The translations under genes and the position numbers were made by a program. From Halichoerus grypus (Eukaryota; Chordata; Mammalia; Carnivora; Phocidae): a DNA stretch of 64,000 bases. The stretch lies in contig NC_135715.1 in the NCBI RefSeq assembly GCF_964656455.1, positions 80,020,414 through 80,084,413 on the forward strand, in the 5' to 3' direction. Under the pieces are notes generated by a model. That model had not been told where the DNA came from and did not search any database. It worked only from the letters and a program-made list of their open reading frames with translations. Positions 11,326 to 22,662 of the stretch are shown here, piece after piece (position 1 is the first letter of the stretch; the number at the start of each line of letters is the position of its first letter).

Positions 11326-12243
11326 GGGGAAAGATGGTGGAGGAGTAGGGGACCCTATTCCCACTGGTCCCCGGAATTGAGCTGGATATCTACCAGACCA
11401 CTCTGAGCACCCACGAAACCAGCCTGAGATGTAAGAAGATCTGGATCTCACAAACAGAATATTGCAGGCGGTTGGTTTTGAGGTACAAAGCGGGGAGCCG
11501 TGATTCTGCGGGCAGATATCGGAGGATAAATGGCAGCGGGAGGGAGCCTGGCCTACACCGCCGGTGAGTGACAGCCTCCCGCGCTGCGGACGGGCACAGA
11601 CTCGCAGACTGGTAGCGGCGGGGAAAGGACTTTAGGGCAGCCCCCGGGGTGGAAACCCGGAGCAGCGGGGTCATGCCTGCGAACTGCAGCCCCCGGGATG
11701 GAAACAGGGGGTGGGGTGGGGGGGTGGGTCGCACGCGCATGAACTGGGAGCGGCTGGCGGTTTTAGAAGCACAAAGGGCAGAGACATGCCCCAACCTAGA
11801 GGCAGGACTGGGAGCACTGCGGAGGGGCGCACAACCCAGGACGCTGCAGTTTATACCAGCACGGACAGAAACGGAGACAGTGTGGCCTGGAGAGCTCACT
11901 GAAGAACAGACTGAGGTCTCTCTGCTCTGAGGCAGAGGGCTGGAAATGGTCTCTTCTGCTCTGACTTGTGGAAGAGACGCGGAAAGCCACCAGGGAAAGC
12001 TGCCAGAGAACAAAAGCCCCAAAAACTGATTCCCGCTGAGCCCATCCACCACCACAGGGGCACAGGGCAACTCCGCCCCAACAGGGTTGCCTAAGTAACA
12101 GCGTGGCAGGCCCCTCCCCCAGTAGACAGGCTGGGAAAACAAGAGGCCAGCAACCCTAAGGTCCCAAGAAAACAGGTGCATCTTGCTTGGGTTCTGGTCA
12201 ATAATTTGGACTCTATACATTCCCTCAAACACCCATCAACAGA
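11326..12243 (+). promoter_or_regulatory. L1 5' UTR with internal promoter region, CpG-rich
   Basis: The 5' UTR of L1 carries the internal RNA polymerase II promoter in this family (established for mammals). Here the segment about 11500-11900 is clearly richer in G+C and CpG than anything else in the window, consistent with a promoter-like CpG-rich region. No specific factor site is claimed. The antisense strand of this block is one long open frame (11390-12232). Confidence 0.7.
11390..12232 (-). CDS. antisense ORF in the L1 5' UTR (280 codons, hypothetical)
   Basis: An uninterrupted ATG-initiated frame of 280 aa on the strand opposite the L1, covering nearly the whole 5' UTR and ending about 64 bases inside it. 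The product would be rich in Ser, Pro, Arg and Leu, with no domain I recognise. Primate L1 has an antisense ORF0 in its 5' UTR, but that is only about 70 aa and no homology is implied. High G+C lowers stop frequency, so chance is a real alternative. Interest comes from the contrast with the sense ORFs of the same copy, which carry several stops. It is listed as an observed ORF, not an established gene. Confidence 0.25.
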   Translation of the reverse strand: MFEGMYRVQIIDQNPSKMHLFSWDLRVAGLLFSQPVYWGRGLPRCYLGNPVGAELPCAPVVVDGLSGNQFLGLLFSGSFPWWLSASLPQVRAEETISSPLPQSRETSVCSSVSSPGHTVSVSVRAGINCSVLGCAPLRSAPSPASRLGHVSALCASKTASRSQFMRVRPTPPPHPLFPSRGLQFAGMTPLLRVSTPGAALKSFPRRYQSASLCPSAAREAVTHRRCRPGSLPLPFILRYLPAESRLPALYLKTNRLQYSVCEIQIFLHLRLVSWVLRVVW

Positions 12244-13133
12244 ATGACTAGGAGGAGGAGCCCCCAAAACAGAAAAGACTCAGAGATTATGACTTATGCT
12301 GCAGATTTACAAATGGATGCAGATATAACCAAGATGTTGGAGATGGAATTCAGGCTAGAAATTGTGAAGACAATGGCTAGAATGGAGAAATCAATTAATG
12401 GCAACATAGAGTCTCTAAGGGCAGAAATAAAAGGTGAATTGGCAGAACTTAAAAATGCTATCAATGAGATCCAATCCAATCTAGATAATCTAACAGCTAA
12501 GGTAACTGAGACAGAAGAGATAATAAGCGACCTGGAAGACAATATAATAGATAAAAAGGGAAAAGAGGAGGCCAGGGAAAAACAACTCAGAATCCATGAA
12601 AATAGAATCAGAGAAATAAGTGACACCATGAGGCATTCCAATGTCAGAATAATTGGAATCCCAGAGGAAGTGGAGAGAGAGAGAGGACTAGAAGATGTAT
12701 TTGAGCAAATCATAGCTGAGAACTTCCCTAATCTGGGGAATGAAACAAACATTCAAGTCTAGAGGCAGAGAGGACCCCTCCTAAGATCAAGGAAAACAGG
12801 CCAACACCCCAGCATGTAATAGTAAAACTTGCAAATCTTAGAACCAAGGAAACCATCTTAAGGGCAGTTAGGGGGAAGAGATTCCTTACGTACAGAGGGA
12901 GGAACATCAGAATAACGTCAGACCTATCCACAGAGACCTGGCAAGCCAGAAAGGCCTGGCAAGACATATTCAGGGTACTAAATGAGAAGAACATGCAGCC
13001 AAGAATACTTTATCCGGCAAGGTTTTCATTTAGAATGGATGGAGAGATGCAGAGCTTCCATGACCAGCAGAAACTGAAAGAATCTGTGACCACTAAACCG
13101 GCCCTGCAAGAAATATTAAGGGGGGTTCTATAA
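12244..13133 (+). pseudogene. L1 ORF1 (RNA-binding chaperone), broken
   Basis: ORF1p is the RNA-binding, trimerising partner of the L1 ribonucleoprotein. The first 172 codons are open: a basic start (MTRRRSPQNRK), then a long heptad-like coiled coil (about residues 30-130), then the start of the RRM domain (NVRIIGIPEE). A TAG at 12760-12762 replaces an expected Gln codon, and one base is missing just after it. The rest of the RRM and C-terminal domain (with the FLTYRGR, ARKAW and MQPRILYPAR stretches) continues in another frame to the stop at 13131-13133. Total length fits a usual L1 ORF1 of about 300 aa. Confidence 0.9.
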
Positions 13134-13211
13134 AAGGAGAAAGACCCCAAGAGTGATCTACAACAGCAGTTTACAGGGACAATCTATAAAAACAACGTCT
13201 TCACAGGCAAC

Positions 13212-16200
13212 ATGATGACAATAAATTCATATCTTTCGATAATCACTCTCAACGTGAATGGCCTAAACGCTCCCATAAAACAGCACAGGGTTGCAGATTG
13301 GATAAAAGGACAGGACCCATCCATATGCTGTCTACAAGAGACTCATTTTGAACCTAAAGATACATCCAGACTGAAAGTGAAGGGATGGAGATCCATCTTC
13401 CATGCCAGCGGACCTCAAAAGAAAGCTGGGGTAGCAATTCTTATATAAGACAAATTAGATTTTAAACTAAAGTCTGTAATAAGAGACACAGAAGGACACT
13501 ATATCATTTTTAAAGGGTCTATCCAACAAGAAGATCTAACAATTGTAAATATCTATGCCCCCAACATGGGAGCAGCCATCTACGTAAGCCAACTTTTAAC
13601 CAAAATAAAGAGTCATATTGATAACAATACGTTAATTGTAGGAGACCTCAATACTCCACTCTCAGCAATGGACAGATCATCTAAGCAGAAAATCAACAAG
13701 GAAACAAGAGCTTTGAATGATACACTGGACCAGATGGACCTCATAGATATTTACAGAACATTCCACCCTAAAACAACAGAATACTCATTCTTCTTGAGCG
13801 CACATGGAACTTTCTCCAGAATAGACCATATACTGGGTCACAAATCAGGTCTCAACTGATACCAAAAGATTGAGATTATTCCCTGCATATTATCAGACCA
13901 CAATGCTCTAAAACTGGAACTCAATCACAAGAAAAAATTTGGCAGAAATTCAAATACTTGGAAGCTAAAGACCACTCTGCTCAAGAATGTTTGGGTCAAC
14001 CAGGAAATCAAAGAAGAACTTAAACAATTCATGGAAATCAATGAGAACGAAAACACATCGGTCCAAAACCTATGGGATACTGCAAAGGTGGTCCTAAGGG
14101 GGAAATACATAGCCATCCAAGCCTCACTCAAAAAAATAGAAAAATCCCGAATTCACCAACTAACTCTACACCTTAAAGAACTAGAGAAAAAGCAAGAAAC
14201 GATGCCTAAGCCACGCATTAGAAGAGAAATAATTAAAATTAGAGCAGAAATCAATGAATTAGAAACCAGAAACACAGTAGATCAGATCAACGAAACTAGA
14301 AGTTGGTTCTTTGAAAGAATTAATAAGATCAATAAACCACTGGCCAGACTTATCCAAAAGAAAAGAGAAAGGACCCAAATTAACAAAATTATGAATTATA
14401 GGGGAGAGATCACGACTAACACCAAGGAAATAGAAACAATTATTAGAAATTATTATCAACAACTATATGCCAATAAACTGAGCAATCTGGATGAAATGGA
14501 GGCCTTCCTGGAAACCTATAAGCTGCCAAGACTGAAACAGGAAGAAATTGACAACCTGAATAGGCTAATAACCAGTAACGAGATTGAAGCCGTGATCAAA
14601 AACCTCCCAAAAAACAAGAGTCCAGGGCCTGATGGATTCCCTGGGGAATTCTACCAAACATTCAAAGAAGAAATAATACCTATTCTACTGAAGCTGTTTC
14701 AAAAAATAGAAACAGAAGGAAAACTTCCAAACTCATTCTATGAGGCCAGCATTACCTTAATCCCCAAACCAGGCAAAGACCCCATCAAAAAGGAGAATTT
14801 CAGACCGATATCCCTGATGAATATGGATTCCAAAATCCTCAACAAAATCCTAGCTAATAGGATCCAACAATACATTAAAAGGATCATCCACCACGACCAA
14901 GTGGGATTTATCCCCAGGATGCAAGGGTGGTTCAACATTCGCAAATCGATCAATGTGATAGAACACATTAATAAGAGGAGTAGAGGGAACATTCCTCAAG
15001 TTCATAAAATCCATCTATGAAAAACCCACAGCGAATATGATCCTCAATGGGGAAAAGCTGAGAGCCTTTCCCTTAAGATCAGGACACGTCAAAGATGCCC
15101 ACTCTCGCCACTATTGTTCAACATAGTACTAGAAGTCCTAGCAACAGCAATCAGACAACAAAAAGAAATAAAAGGTATTCAAATTGGCAAAGAAGAAGTC
15201 AAACTCTCTCTTTTCGCAGACGACATGATACTTTATGTGGAAAACCCAAAAGACTCCACCCCCAAATTACTAGAACTCATACAGCAATTCAGTAATGTGG
15301 CAGGATACAAAATCAATGCACAGAAATCGGTTGCTTTCTTATACACTAACAACGCAACTGTAGAAAGAGAAATTAGAGAAACGATTCCATTTACAATAGC
15401 ACCAAAAACCGTAAGATACCTCTGAATAAACCTAACCAAAGAAGTAAAGGATCTATACTCTAGGAACTACAAAATACTCATGAAAGAAATCGAAGAAGAC
15501 ATAAAAAGATGGAAAAATATTCCATGCTCATGGATCGGAAGAATAAACATTGTTAAAATGTCTATGCTGTCCAGAGCAATCTATACATTCAATGCCAACC
15601 CGATCAAAATTCCAATGACATTTTTCAAAGTGCTGGAACAAACAATCCTAAAATTTGTATGGAATCAGAAAAGACCCCGAATCGCCAAGGAAATGTTGAA
15701 AAAGAAAAACAAAGCTGGGGGCATCACGTTGCCTGATTTCAATCTATATTACAAAGCTGTGATCACCAAGACAGCATGGTACTGGCGCAAAAACAGACAT
15801 ATAGACCAATGGAACAGAATAGAGAACCCCAATATGGACCCTCAACTCTATGGTCAAATAATCTTTGACAAAGCAGGAAAAAACTTGCAATGGAAAAAAG
15901 ACAGTCTCTTCAATAAATGGTGCTGGGAAAATTGAACAGCCACATGTAGAAGAATGAAACTCGACCATTCTCTAACACCATTCACAAAGATAAACTTAAA
16001 GTGGATGAAAGACCTCACTGTGAGACAGGAATCCATCAAAATCCTAGAGGAGAACATAGGCAGTAACCTCTTTGACATCGGCCACAGCAACTTCTTTCAA
16101 GATACGTCTCCAAAAGCTAGTGAAACAAAAGCAAAAATGAACTTTTGGGACTTCATCAAGATAAAAAGCTTCTGCATAGCAAAGGAAACAGTCAACAAAG

Positions 16201-16938
16201 AGGCAACCCACAGAATGGGAGAAGATATTTGCAAATGACACTACAGATAAAGGGCTGGTATCCAAGATCTATAAAGAACTTCTCAAACTCAACACCCAAA
16301 AAGCAAATAATGAAGTCAAAAAGTGGGCAGAAGATATGAAAAGACACTTCTCTGAAGAAGACATACAAATAGCTAACAGACACATGAAAAAATGCTCATC
16401 ATCATTAGCCATCGGGGAAATCCAAATCAAAACCACATTGAGATACCACCTTACAGCAGTTAGAATGGCAAAAATGGACAGGGAAAGAAACAACAAATGT
16501 TGGAGAGGTTGTGGAGAAAGGGGAACCCTCTGACACTGTTGGTGGGAATGCAAGTTGGTACAGCCACTTTGGAAAACAGTGTGGAGGTTCCTCAAAAATT
16601 TAAAAATAGAGCTACCCTATGACCCAGGAATTTCACTACTGGGTATTTGCCCCAAAGACACAGATGTAGTGAAAATAAGGGCCACATGCACCCTAATGTT
16701 CATAGCAGCAATGTCCGCAATAGCTAAACTGTGGAAAGAGCCGAGATGCCCTTCAACAGATGAATGGATAAAGAAGATGTGGTCCATATATACAATGGGA
16801 TATTACTCAGCCATCAGAAAGGATGAATACCCAACTTTTACATCAACATGGATGGGACTGGAGGAGATTATGCTAAGTGATATAAGTCAAGGAGAGAAAG
16901 TCAATTATCATATGGTTTCACTTATTTGTGGAACATAA
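13212..16938 (+). pseudogene. L1 ORF2 (endonuclease-reverse transcriptase), broken
   Basis: ORF2p nicks target DNA and reverse-transcribes L1 RNA. Domains in order: AP-like endonuclease (about 13212-13910) with LNVNGLN, QETHF, VGDLNT and SDHNA motifs; connection region (14031-14600); reverse transcriptase (14600-15420) with [13 protein letters not shown] and the catalytic FADDM at about 15218; a C-terminal Cys-rich segment with CWRGCGE and CWWECK. In-frame stops lie at 13446, 13857, 15423 and 15933. A deletion near 14980 removes RT motif A. A small deletion near 16190 shifts frame, and a further stop follows at 16531. It ends at 16938 (LICGT then TAA). It cannot make a working protein. Confidence 0.93.
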
Positions 16939-17230
16939 GGAATAGCATGGAGGACATTAGGAGAAGGAAGGAAAAAAATGAAGGGGGGGAATCAGAGGGA
17001 GAGACAAACCATGAGAGACTATGGACTCTGAGAAACAAATTGAGGGTTTAGAGGGGAGGGGCATGGGGGTTTGGATTAGCCCGGTGATGGGTATTAAGGT
17101 GGGCACGTACAGCATGGAGCACTGGGTGCTATGCGAAAACAATGAATCGTGGGTCACTACATCAAAAACTAATGATGTATTGTATGGTGACTAACGTAAC
17201 ATAATAAAATTAAATTAAATTAAAAAAAAT

Positions 17231-17771
17231 GGGCAGAGGAACTGAATAGACATTTTTCCAAAGAAGACATACAGATGGCCAACAGACACATGGAAAGATG
17301 CTCAACTTCACTCATCTTAAAGGGAAATGCAAATCAAAACCACAATGAGATATCACCTCACACCTGTCAGAATGGCTAAAATAAAAAAGACAAGAAATAA
17401 CAAGTGCTGGCGAGGATGTGGAGAAAAAGGAACACTTGTGCACTGTTGCTGGGAATGCAAACTGGTGCAGCCACTGTGGAAACAGTATGGAGGTTACTCA
17501 GAAAATTAAAAATAAAGCTACCCTATGATCCAATAATTCCACTGCTGGGTGTTTGCCCAAAGAAAATGACAACACTAATTTTAAAAAGATATATGCATTA
17601 TTTACAAGAGCCAAGATATGGAAGCAACCCAAATGTCCTTTGACTGGTAAATGGATAAGAAAGATGTAGTATATATACACAATGGAATGTTATGTGGCAT
17701 AAAAAAAGGATGATATTTTGCCATTTGTGACAACACAGATGGACCTAGAAGGTACTATGCTAAGTGAAATA
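17231..17771 (+). mobile_element. L1 ORF2 C-terminal fragment (different, older subfamily)
   Basis: Starts inside ORF2 (GGGCAGAGGAACTGAATAGA), covers the Cys-rich end ([11 protein letters not shown]) and stops at GCTAAGTGAAATAA, before the ORF2 stop and 3' UTR. It is cut on both sides: by the A-tail of the 11.3-17.2 kb L1 on the left and by ORF1 of another L1 on the right. A deletion near 17500 and short indels break the frame. Confidence 0.88.
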
Positions 17772-18555
17772 AACATAGTAGCTGGGCTTGAAAAAAGCAT
17801 AGAAGACACTAGAGAATCCTTTACTGGAGAAATGAAAGAACTGAAATCTAATCAGGTGAAAATCAAAAAGGCTATTACTGAGATACAATAAAAAAATGGA
17901 GGTTCTAACCGCTAGGATAAACAACACAGAAGAGAGAGGCAGTGAAATAGAAGAATAGAAGACAAAATGATGGAGAATAAAGAAACTGAGAAAAAGAGAG
18001 ATAAACAATTACTGGATTATGAGGAGAGGATTCAAGAGATCAGTGATACCATAAAGCAAAACAATATTAGAATAGTTGGGGTCCCAGAGGAAGAGGAAAG
18101 AGAGGGACAGGGGCAGAAGGTTTATTTGAGCAAATTATAGTTAAGAACTTCCCTAATCTGGGGAAGGAAACAGGCATCCAAGTCCAGGAGGCACAGACAA
18201 CCCCCCTCAAAATAAATAAAAATAGGTCAACACCTTAACAGAATAGTGAAGCTTGCAAATTTCAGAGACAAAGAGAAAATCCTGAAAGCAGCTTGGGACA
18301 AGAGGTGCTTACCCTACAAGGGTAGAAACATAAGACTGGCAGCAGACCTATCCACAGAGATGTGGCAGGCTAGAAAGGGCTGGTATGATATGTTCAGGGT
18401 GCTAAATGAGAAAAATATGCAGCCCAGAATACTTTATCCAGCAAGGCTGTCATTCAGAATAGAAGGAGAGATAAAGCTTCAGGAGAAACAGAAACTGAAA
18501 GAGTCTGTGATCACTAAACCAGCCCTGCAAGAAATATTAAAGGGGATCCTTTAAG
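17772..18555 (+). pseudogene. L1 ORF1 remnant (second element)
   Basis: The N-terminus is missing. The coiled-coil region (17800-18050) is frame-broken by stops. The C-terminal domain is open at 18246-18554 and includes ARKGW and MQPRILYPARLSF, which align with the ORF1 end of the first L1. No functional product is expected. Confidence 0.85.
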
Positions 18556-18635
18556 TGAAGAGAGAGCCCAAAAGTAACATAGACCAGAAAGGAACAGAGT
18601 CAATATACAAAAACACTGACTTTACAGGTAATACA

Positions 18636-21600
18636 ATGGCACTAAATTCATATCTTTCAATAGTTACTCTGAAAGTAAATGGGCTGAATCCTCCAATCAA
18701 AAGACATAGGGTATCAGATTGGATTAAAAAAACAAGACCCATTGATATGCTGTCTACAAGAGACTCATTTTAGACCCAAAGACACCCCCAGATTGAAAGT
18801 GAGGGGGCGGAGAACCATTTATCATTCTAATAGACATCAAAAGAAAGCTGGTGTATCAATCCTTATATCAGACAAATTAGATTTTAAACCAAAGACTGTG
18901 ATAAGAGGTGAAGAGGGACACTGTATCATATTTAAAGGGCCTATCCCACAAGAAGAACTAACAATTATAAATATTTATGCTTCTAACTGGGGAACAGCCA
19001 ATTATAAAAACCAATTAATAACAAAATTAAAGAAACACATGGATAATAATACAATAATAGTAGGGGACTTTAACACCCACTCACTGCAATGGACAGATCA
19101 TCTAAGCAGAAGATCAACAAGGAAACAAGGACTTTGAATGACATACTGAACCAGATGGACTTCACAGGTATATTCAGAGCATTTCATCCTAAAGCAATAG
19201 AATACACATTCTTCTCAAGTGCACATGGAATATTCTCCAGAATAGATCACATACTGGGTCACAAATCGGTCTCAACCTATACCAAAAGATTGGGATTATT
19301 CCCTGCATATTCCCAGACCACAAAGCTTTAAAACTTGAGCTCAATCACAAGAGGAAATTTGGAAGGAACTCAAATACATGGAGGCTAAAGAACATCCTGC
19401 TAAAGAATGAATGGGTCAACCAGGAAATTAAAGAAGAATTTTAAAAATTCACGGAAGCAAATGAACATGAAGACACAACTGTTCAAAACCTTTGGGATGC
19501 AGCAAAGGCAATCCTAAGAGGGAAGTATATAGCAATACAGGTCTTTCTCAAGAAACAAGAAAAGTCTCAAATACACAACCTGGAGAAAGAACAGCAGATA
19601 AAGCCTAAACCAAGCAGGAGAAGAGAAATAATAAAGATTAGAGCAGAAATCAATGAAATAGAAACCAAAAGAACAGTAGAACCAATCAACAAAACTAGGA
19701 GCTGGTTCCTTGAAAGAATTTATCAGATCAATAAACCCCTACACAGACTTATCAAAAAGAAAAGAGAAAGGACCCAAATACATTAAATCATGAATGAAAG
19801 AGGAGAGATTACAACCAACACCAAAGAAATACAAACAATTATGAGAATATATTATGAGAAACTATATGCTAACAAATTAGGCAATCTGGAAGAAATGGAT
19901 GCATTCAGAGAAACATATAAACTTCCAAAACTGAAACAGGAAGAAAGAGAAAACCTGAACAGACCCATAACCAGCAAGGAAATTGAAGCAGTAATAAAAA
20001 ATCACCCAAGAAATAAGAGTCCAGATCTGGATGGCTTTCCAGGGGAATTCTACCAAACATTTAAAGAAAAATTACTACCTATTCTTCTGAAGCTGTTTCA
20101 AAATTGAAATGGAAGGAAAACTTCCAAACTCATTCTATGAGGTCAGTATTACCTTGATCCCAATACCAGACAAAGACCCCGTCAAAAAGGAGATTACAGA
20201 CCAATATCCCCGATGAACATGGATGCCAAAATTCTCACCAAGATACTAGCCAATAGGATCCAACAGTACATTAAAAGGATTATTCACCATGACTAAGTGG
20301 GATTTATTCCTGGGCTGCAAGGGTGGTTCAACATCTGCAAATCAATCAATGTGATACACTACATTAATTAAAAGAAAGGACAAGTACCATATGATCCTGT
20401 GAATAGATGCAGAAAAAGCATTCAACAAAATACAGCATCCTTTCTTGATAAAAACAATCCGCCGTGTAGGGAAAGAAGAAAATACCTCAATATCATGAAA
20501 GACCACAGCAAATATCATCCCCATCAGAAAAAAACTGAGAGCATTTCCCCCTACAGTCAGTAACATGGCAGGGATGTCCACTCTCACCGCTATTGTTCAA
20601 CATAGTACTAGAAGTCCTAGCCTCGGTAATCAGAGAATAAAAATCAATAAAATCATCCAAATTGGCAAAGAAGAAGTCACTCTCGCTCTTTGCAGATGAC
20701 ATGATACTGTAAGTGGAAAACCCAAAAGACTATACCCCAAAATTGCTAGATCTCATACAGAATTCAGCAAAGTGGTAGGATATAAAATCAATGCGCAGAA
20801 ATCAGTTGCATTTCTGTACACTAACAATGTGACTGAAGAAAGAGAAATTAATGGAATCGATCCCATTTACAATTGCACCAAAAAACCATTAGATACCTAG
20901 GAATAAACCTAACCAAAGAGTAAAGAATCTGTACTCTAAAAACTACCAAACACTTATGAAAGAAATTAAGGAGACACAAAGAAATGGAAAAACATTCCAT
21001 GCTCGTGGATTGGAAGAACAAATATTGTTAAAGTGTCTATGCTACCCAGAGCAATCTACACATTCAATGCAATCCCTATCCAAATACCATCAACATTTTT
21101 CACAGAGCTAAAACAAATAATCCTAAAATTTGTATGGAACCAGAAAAGACCCTGAATAGCCAGAGGAATGTTGAAAAAGAAAACCAAAGCTGGTGGCATC
21201 ACAATGCCAGACTTCAAGCTATATTACAAAGCTGGAATCATCAAGACAGTATGGTACTGGCACAAAAACAGACACATAGATCAATGGAACAGAATAGAAA
21301 ACCCAGAAATGACCCTCAACTCTATGGTCAACTAATCTTCAACAAGGCAGGAAAGAATTTCCAATGGAAAAAAGACAGTCTTTTCAACAAATGGTGCTGG
21401 GAAAATTGGACAACCACATGCAGAAGAATGAAACTAGGCCATTTTCTTACACCACACACAAAAATAAACTCAAAATTCATAACAGACCTAAATGTGAGGA
21501 AGGAATCCATCAGAATCCTAGAGGAGAACATAGGCAGCCACCTCTTTGACCTCAGCCACAGCAACTTCTTGCTAGACACGTCTCCAAAGACAAGAGAACA

Positions 21601-22005
21601 AAAGCAAAAATGAACTATTGGGACTTCATCAAGATGAAAAGCTTTTACACAGCAAAGGAAACGGTCAACTGAACTAAAAACCAACCTATGGAATGGCAGA
21701 AGATATTTGCAAATATCTTATCAGATAAAGGACTAGTATCCAAGATCTATAAAGAACTTATCAAATTCAACACCCAAGAAAAAAAAATCCAGTCAAGACA
21801 TGGGCAGAAGACATGAACAGACATTTCTCCAAAGAAAACATACAAATGGCCAACAGACACATGAAAAAATTTCAACATCACTCATCATCAGTGAAATCCA
21901 AATCAAAACCACAATGAGATACCACCTCACACCAGTCAGAATGACTAAAATTAACAAGTCAGCAAATGACAGATGTTGGCGAGGATGTGGCGAAAGGGGA
22001 ACTAT
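18636..22005 (+). pseudogene. L1 ORF2 remnant (second element)
   Basis: The ATG at 18636 begins an endonuclease domain (LKVNGLN, then a +1 shift in the A-run near 18730, then QETHF and VGDFNTH). The RT domain follows with [13 protein letters not shown] near 20020, motif A IDAEKAF near 20402 and FADDM near 20690. Many single-base indels split the frame. At about 22005 the sequence jumps from the Cys-rich end (CWRGCGERG) straight into 3' UTR (TTCTAGGAAACAAACTGAGG), so roughly the last 130 codons are lost. Confidence 0.88.
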
Positions 22006-22290
22006 AATTCTAGGAAACAAACTGAGGGTTGCTGGAGGGGAGGTGGGTGGGGGGTTTGTGTGTTAAGGATGGCATGTAATGTGATGAGCACTGGGTGTTA
22101 TATGCAACTGATGAATCCCTGAACTCTACCTTTGTAACTAATAATACACTATCTGTTAATTGAATTTAAATACAACTAAATTAAATTTAAAAAGAGAGAG
22201 AGAGCAAGTTTCAAACCTCCCAGGTATGGGAAGTGTGGCTCATCATTTCACAGGCCTGGGGCTCGGCAAGGACAAACATTCATGGGAAGG

Positions 22291-22662
22291 TCAGTTTGAT
22301 GTGTCCACTTGGTGAGGCTACAGTCCCCAGTTATTCAATCAAATGCTCATCTAGGTATTGTGGGGTATTTTGAAGATGGGACTCAAGTCTCCAATCAGTT
22401 GTCTTTAAGCAAGGGACACTGTGCTAGAATCTGCGTGGGCACAATCCAAAAAGGTGAAGGCCTTAAGAGCAGAACTGAAGGTTCCCTGAACATGAAATTC
22501 CAGAAGCCTCAGCTCTCATCCAGAGGTCCAGCCCCACTTCCTGATAGCCTTCAGACCTGCCTCACCAGCCCCGAGAATTGTGTAAGTCAATTCTTTGTAA
22601 TCAGTTTCTCACTATCTATCTCCTCCAGGTTTTGTTTCTCTGGTGGAACTCAGATTGATACA
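22291..22662 (+). mobile_element. ancient LTR fragment, ERVL-type (tentative)
   Basis: Blocks GTGTCCACTTGGTGAGGCTA, CCCCAGTTATTCAATCAAA, GGCCTTAAGAGCAGAACTGA and the end TGGTGGAACTCAGATTGATACA resemble an old mammalian ERVL/MaLR-class LTR. It ends in CA. The 168-aa frame at 22309-22815 crosses it and is therefore not a gene. Confidence 0.65.

Larger units (their letters stand above)
11326..17230 (+). mobile_element. near-full-length LINE-1 (5' UTR-ORF1-ORF2-3' UTR), inactive
   Basis: An almost complete L1 of about 5.9 kb. It has a GC-rich 5' UTR (about 11326-12243) starting GGGGAAAGATGGTGGAGGAG, ORF1 (12244-13133), a short spacer, ORF2 (13212-16938), a 3' UTR with a G-rich tract, and an AATAAAATTAAATTAAATTAAAA tail. 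Both ORFs are broken. The left flank is retroviral pol and the right flank is a different L1 piece. I could not find matching target-site duplications. Its 3' UTR matches the young copies at about 41.7 and 60.4 kb, so it belongs to a relatively recent carnivore subfamily. Confidence 0.92.
17772..22190 (+). mobile_element. second LINE-1, 5'-truncated and with a deleted ORF2 end
   Basis: An L1 beginning part-way into ORF1, followed by ORF2 and a 3' UTR ending AACTAAATTAAATTTAAAAA at about 22190. It is more diverged from the 11.3-kb copy than that copy is from the 60-kb fragment, so it appears older. The 5' end abuts another L1 piece, and no target-site duplication could be identified. Confidence 0.88.

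Noticed and set aside
12294..12752. 152-aa minus-strand frame opposite L1 ORF1
   Set aside because: It is the shadow of the ORF1 coiled-coil. The A-rich sense strand gives few antisense stops.
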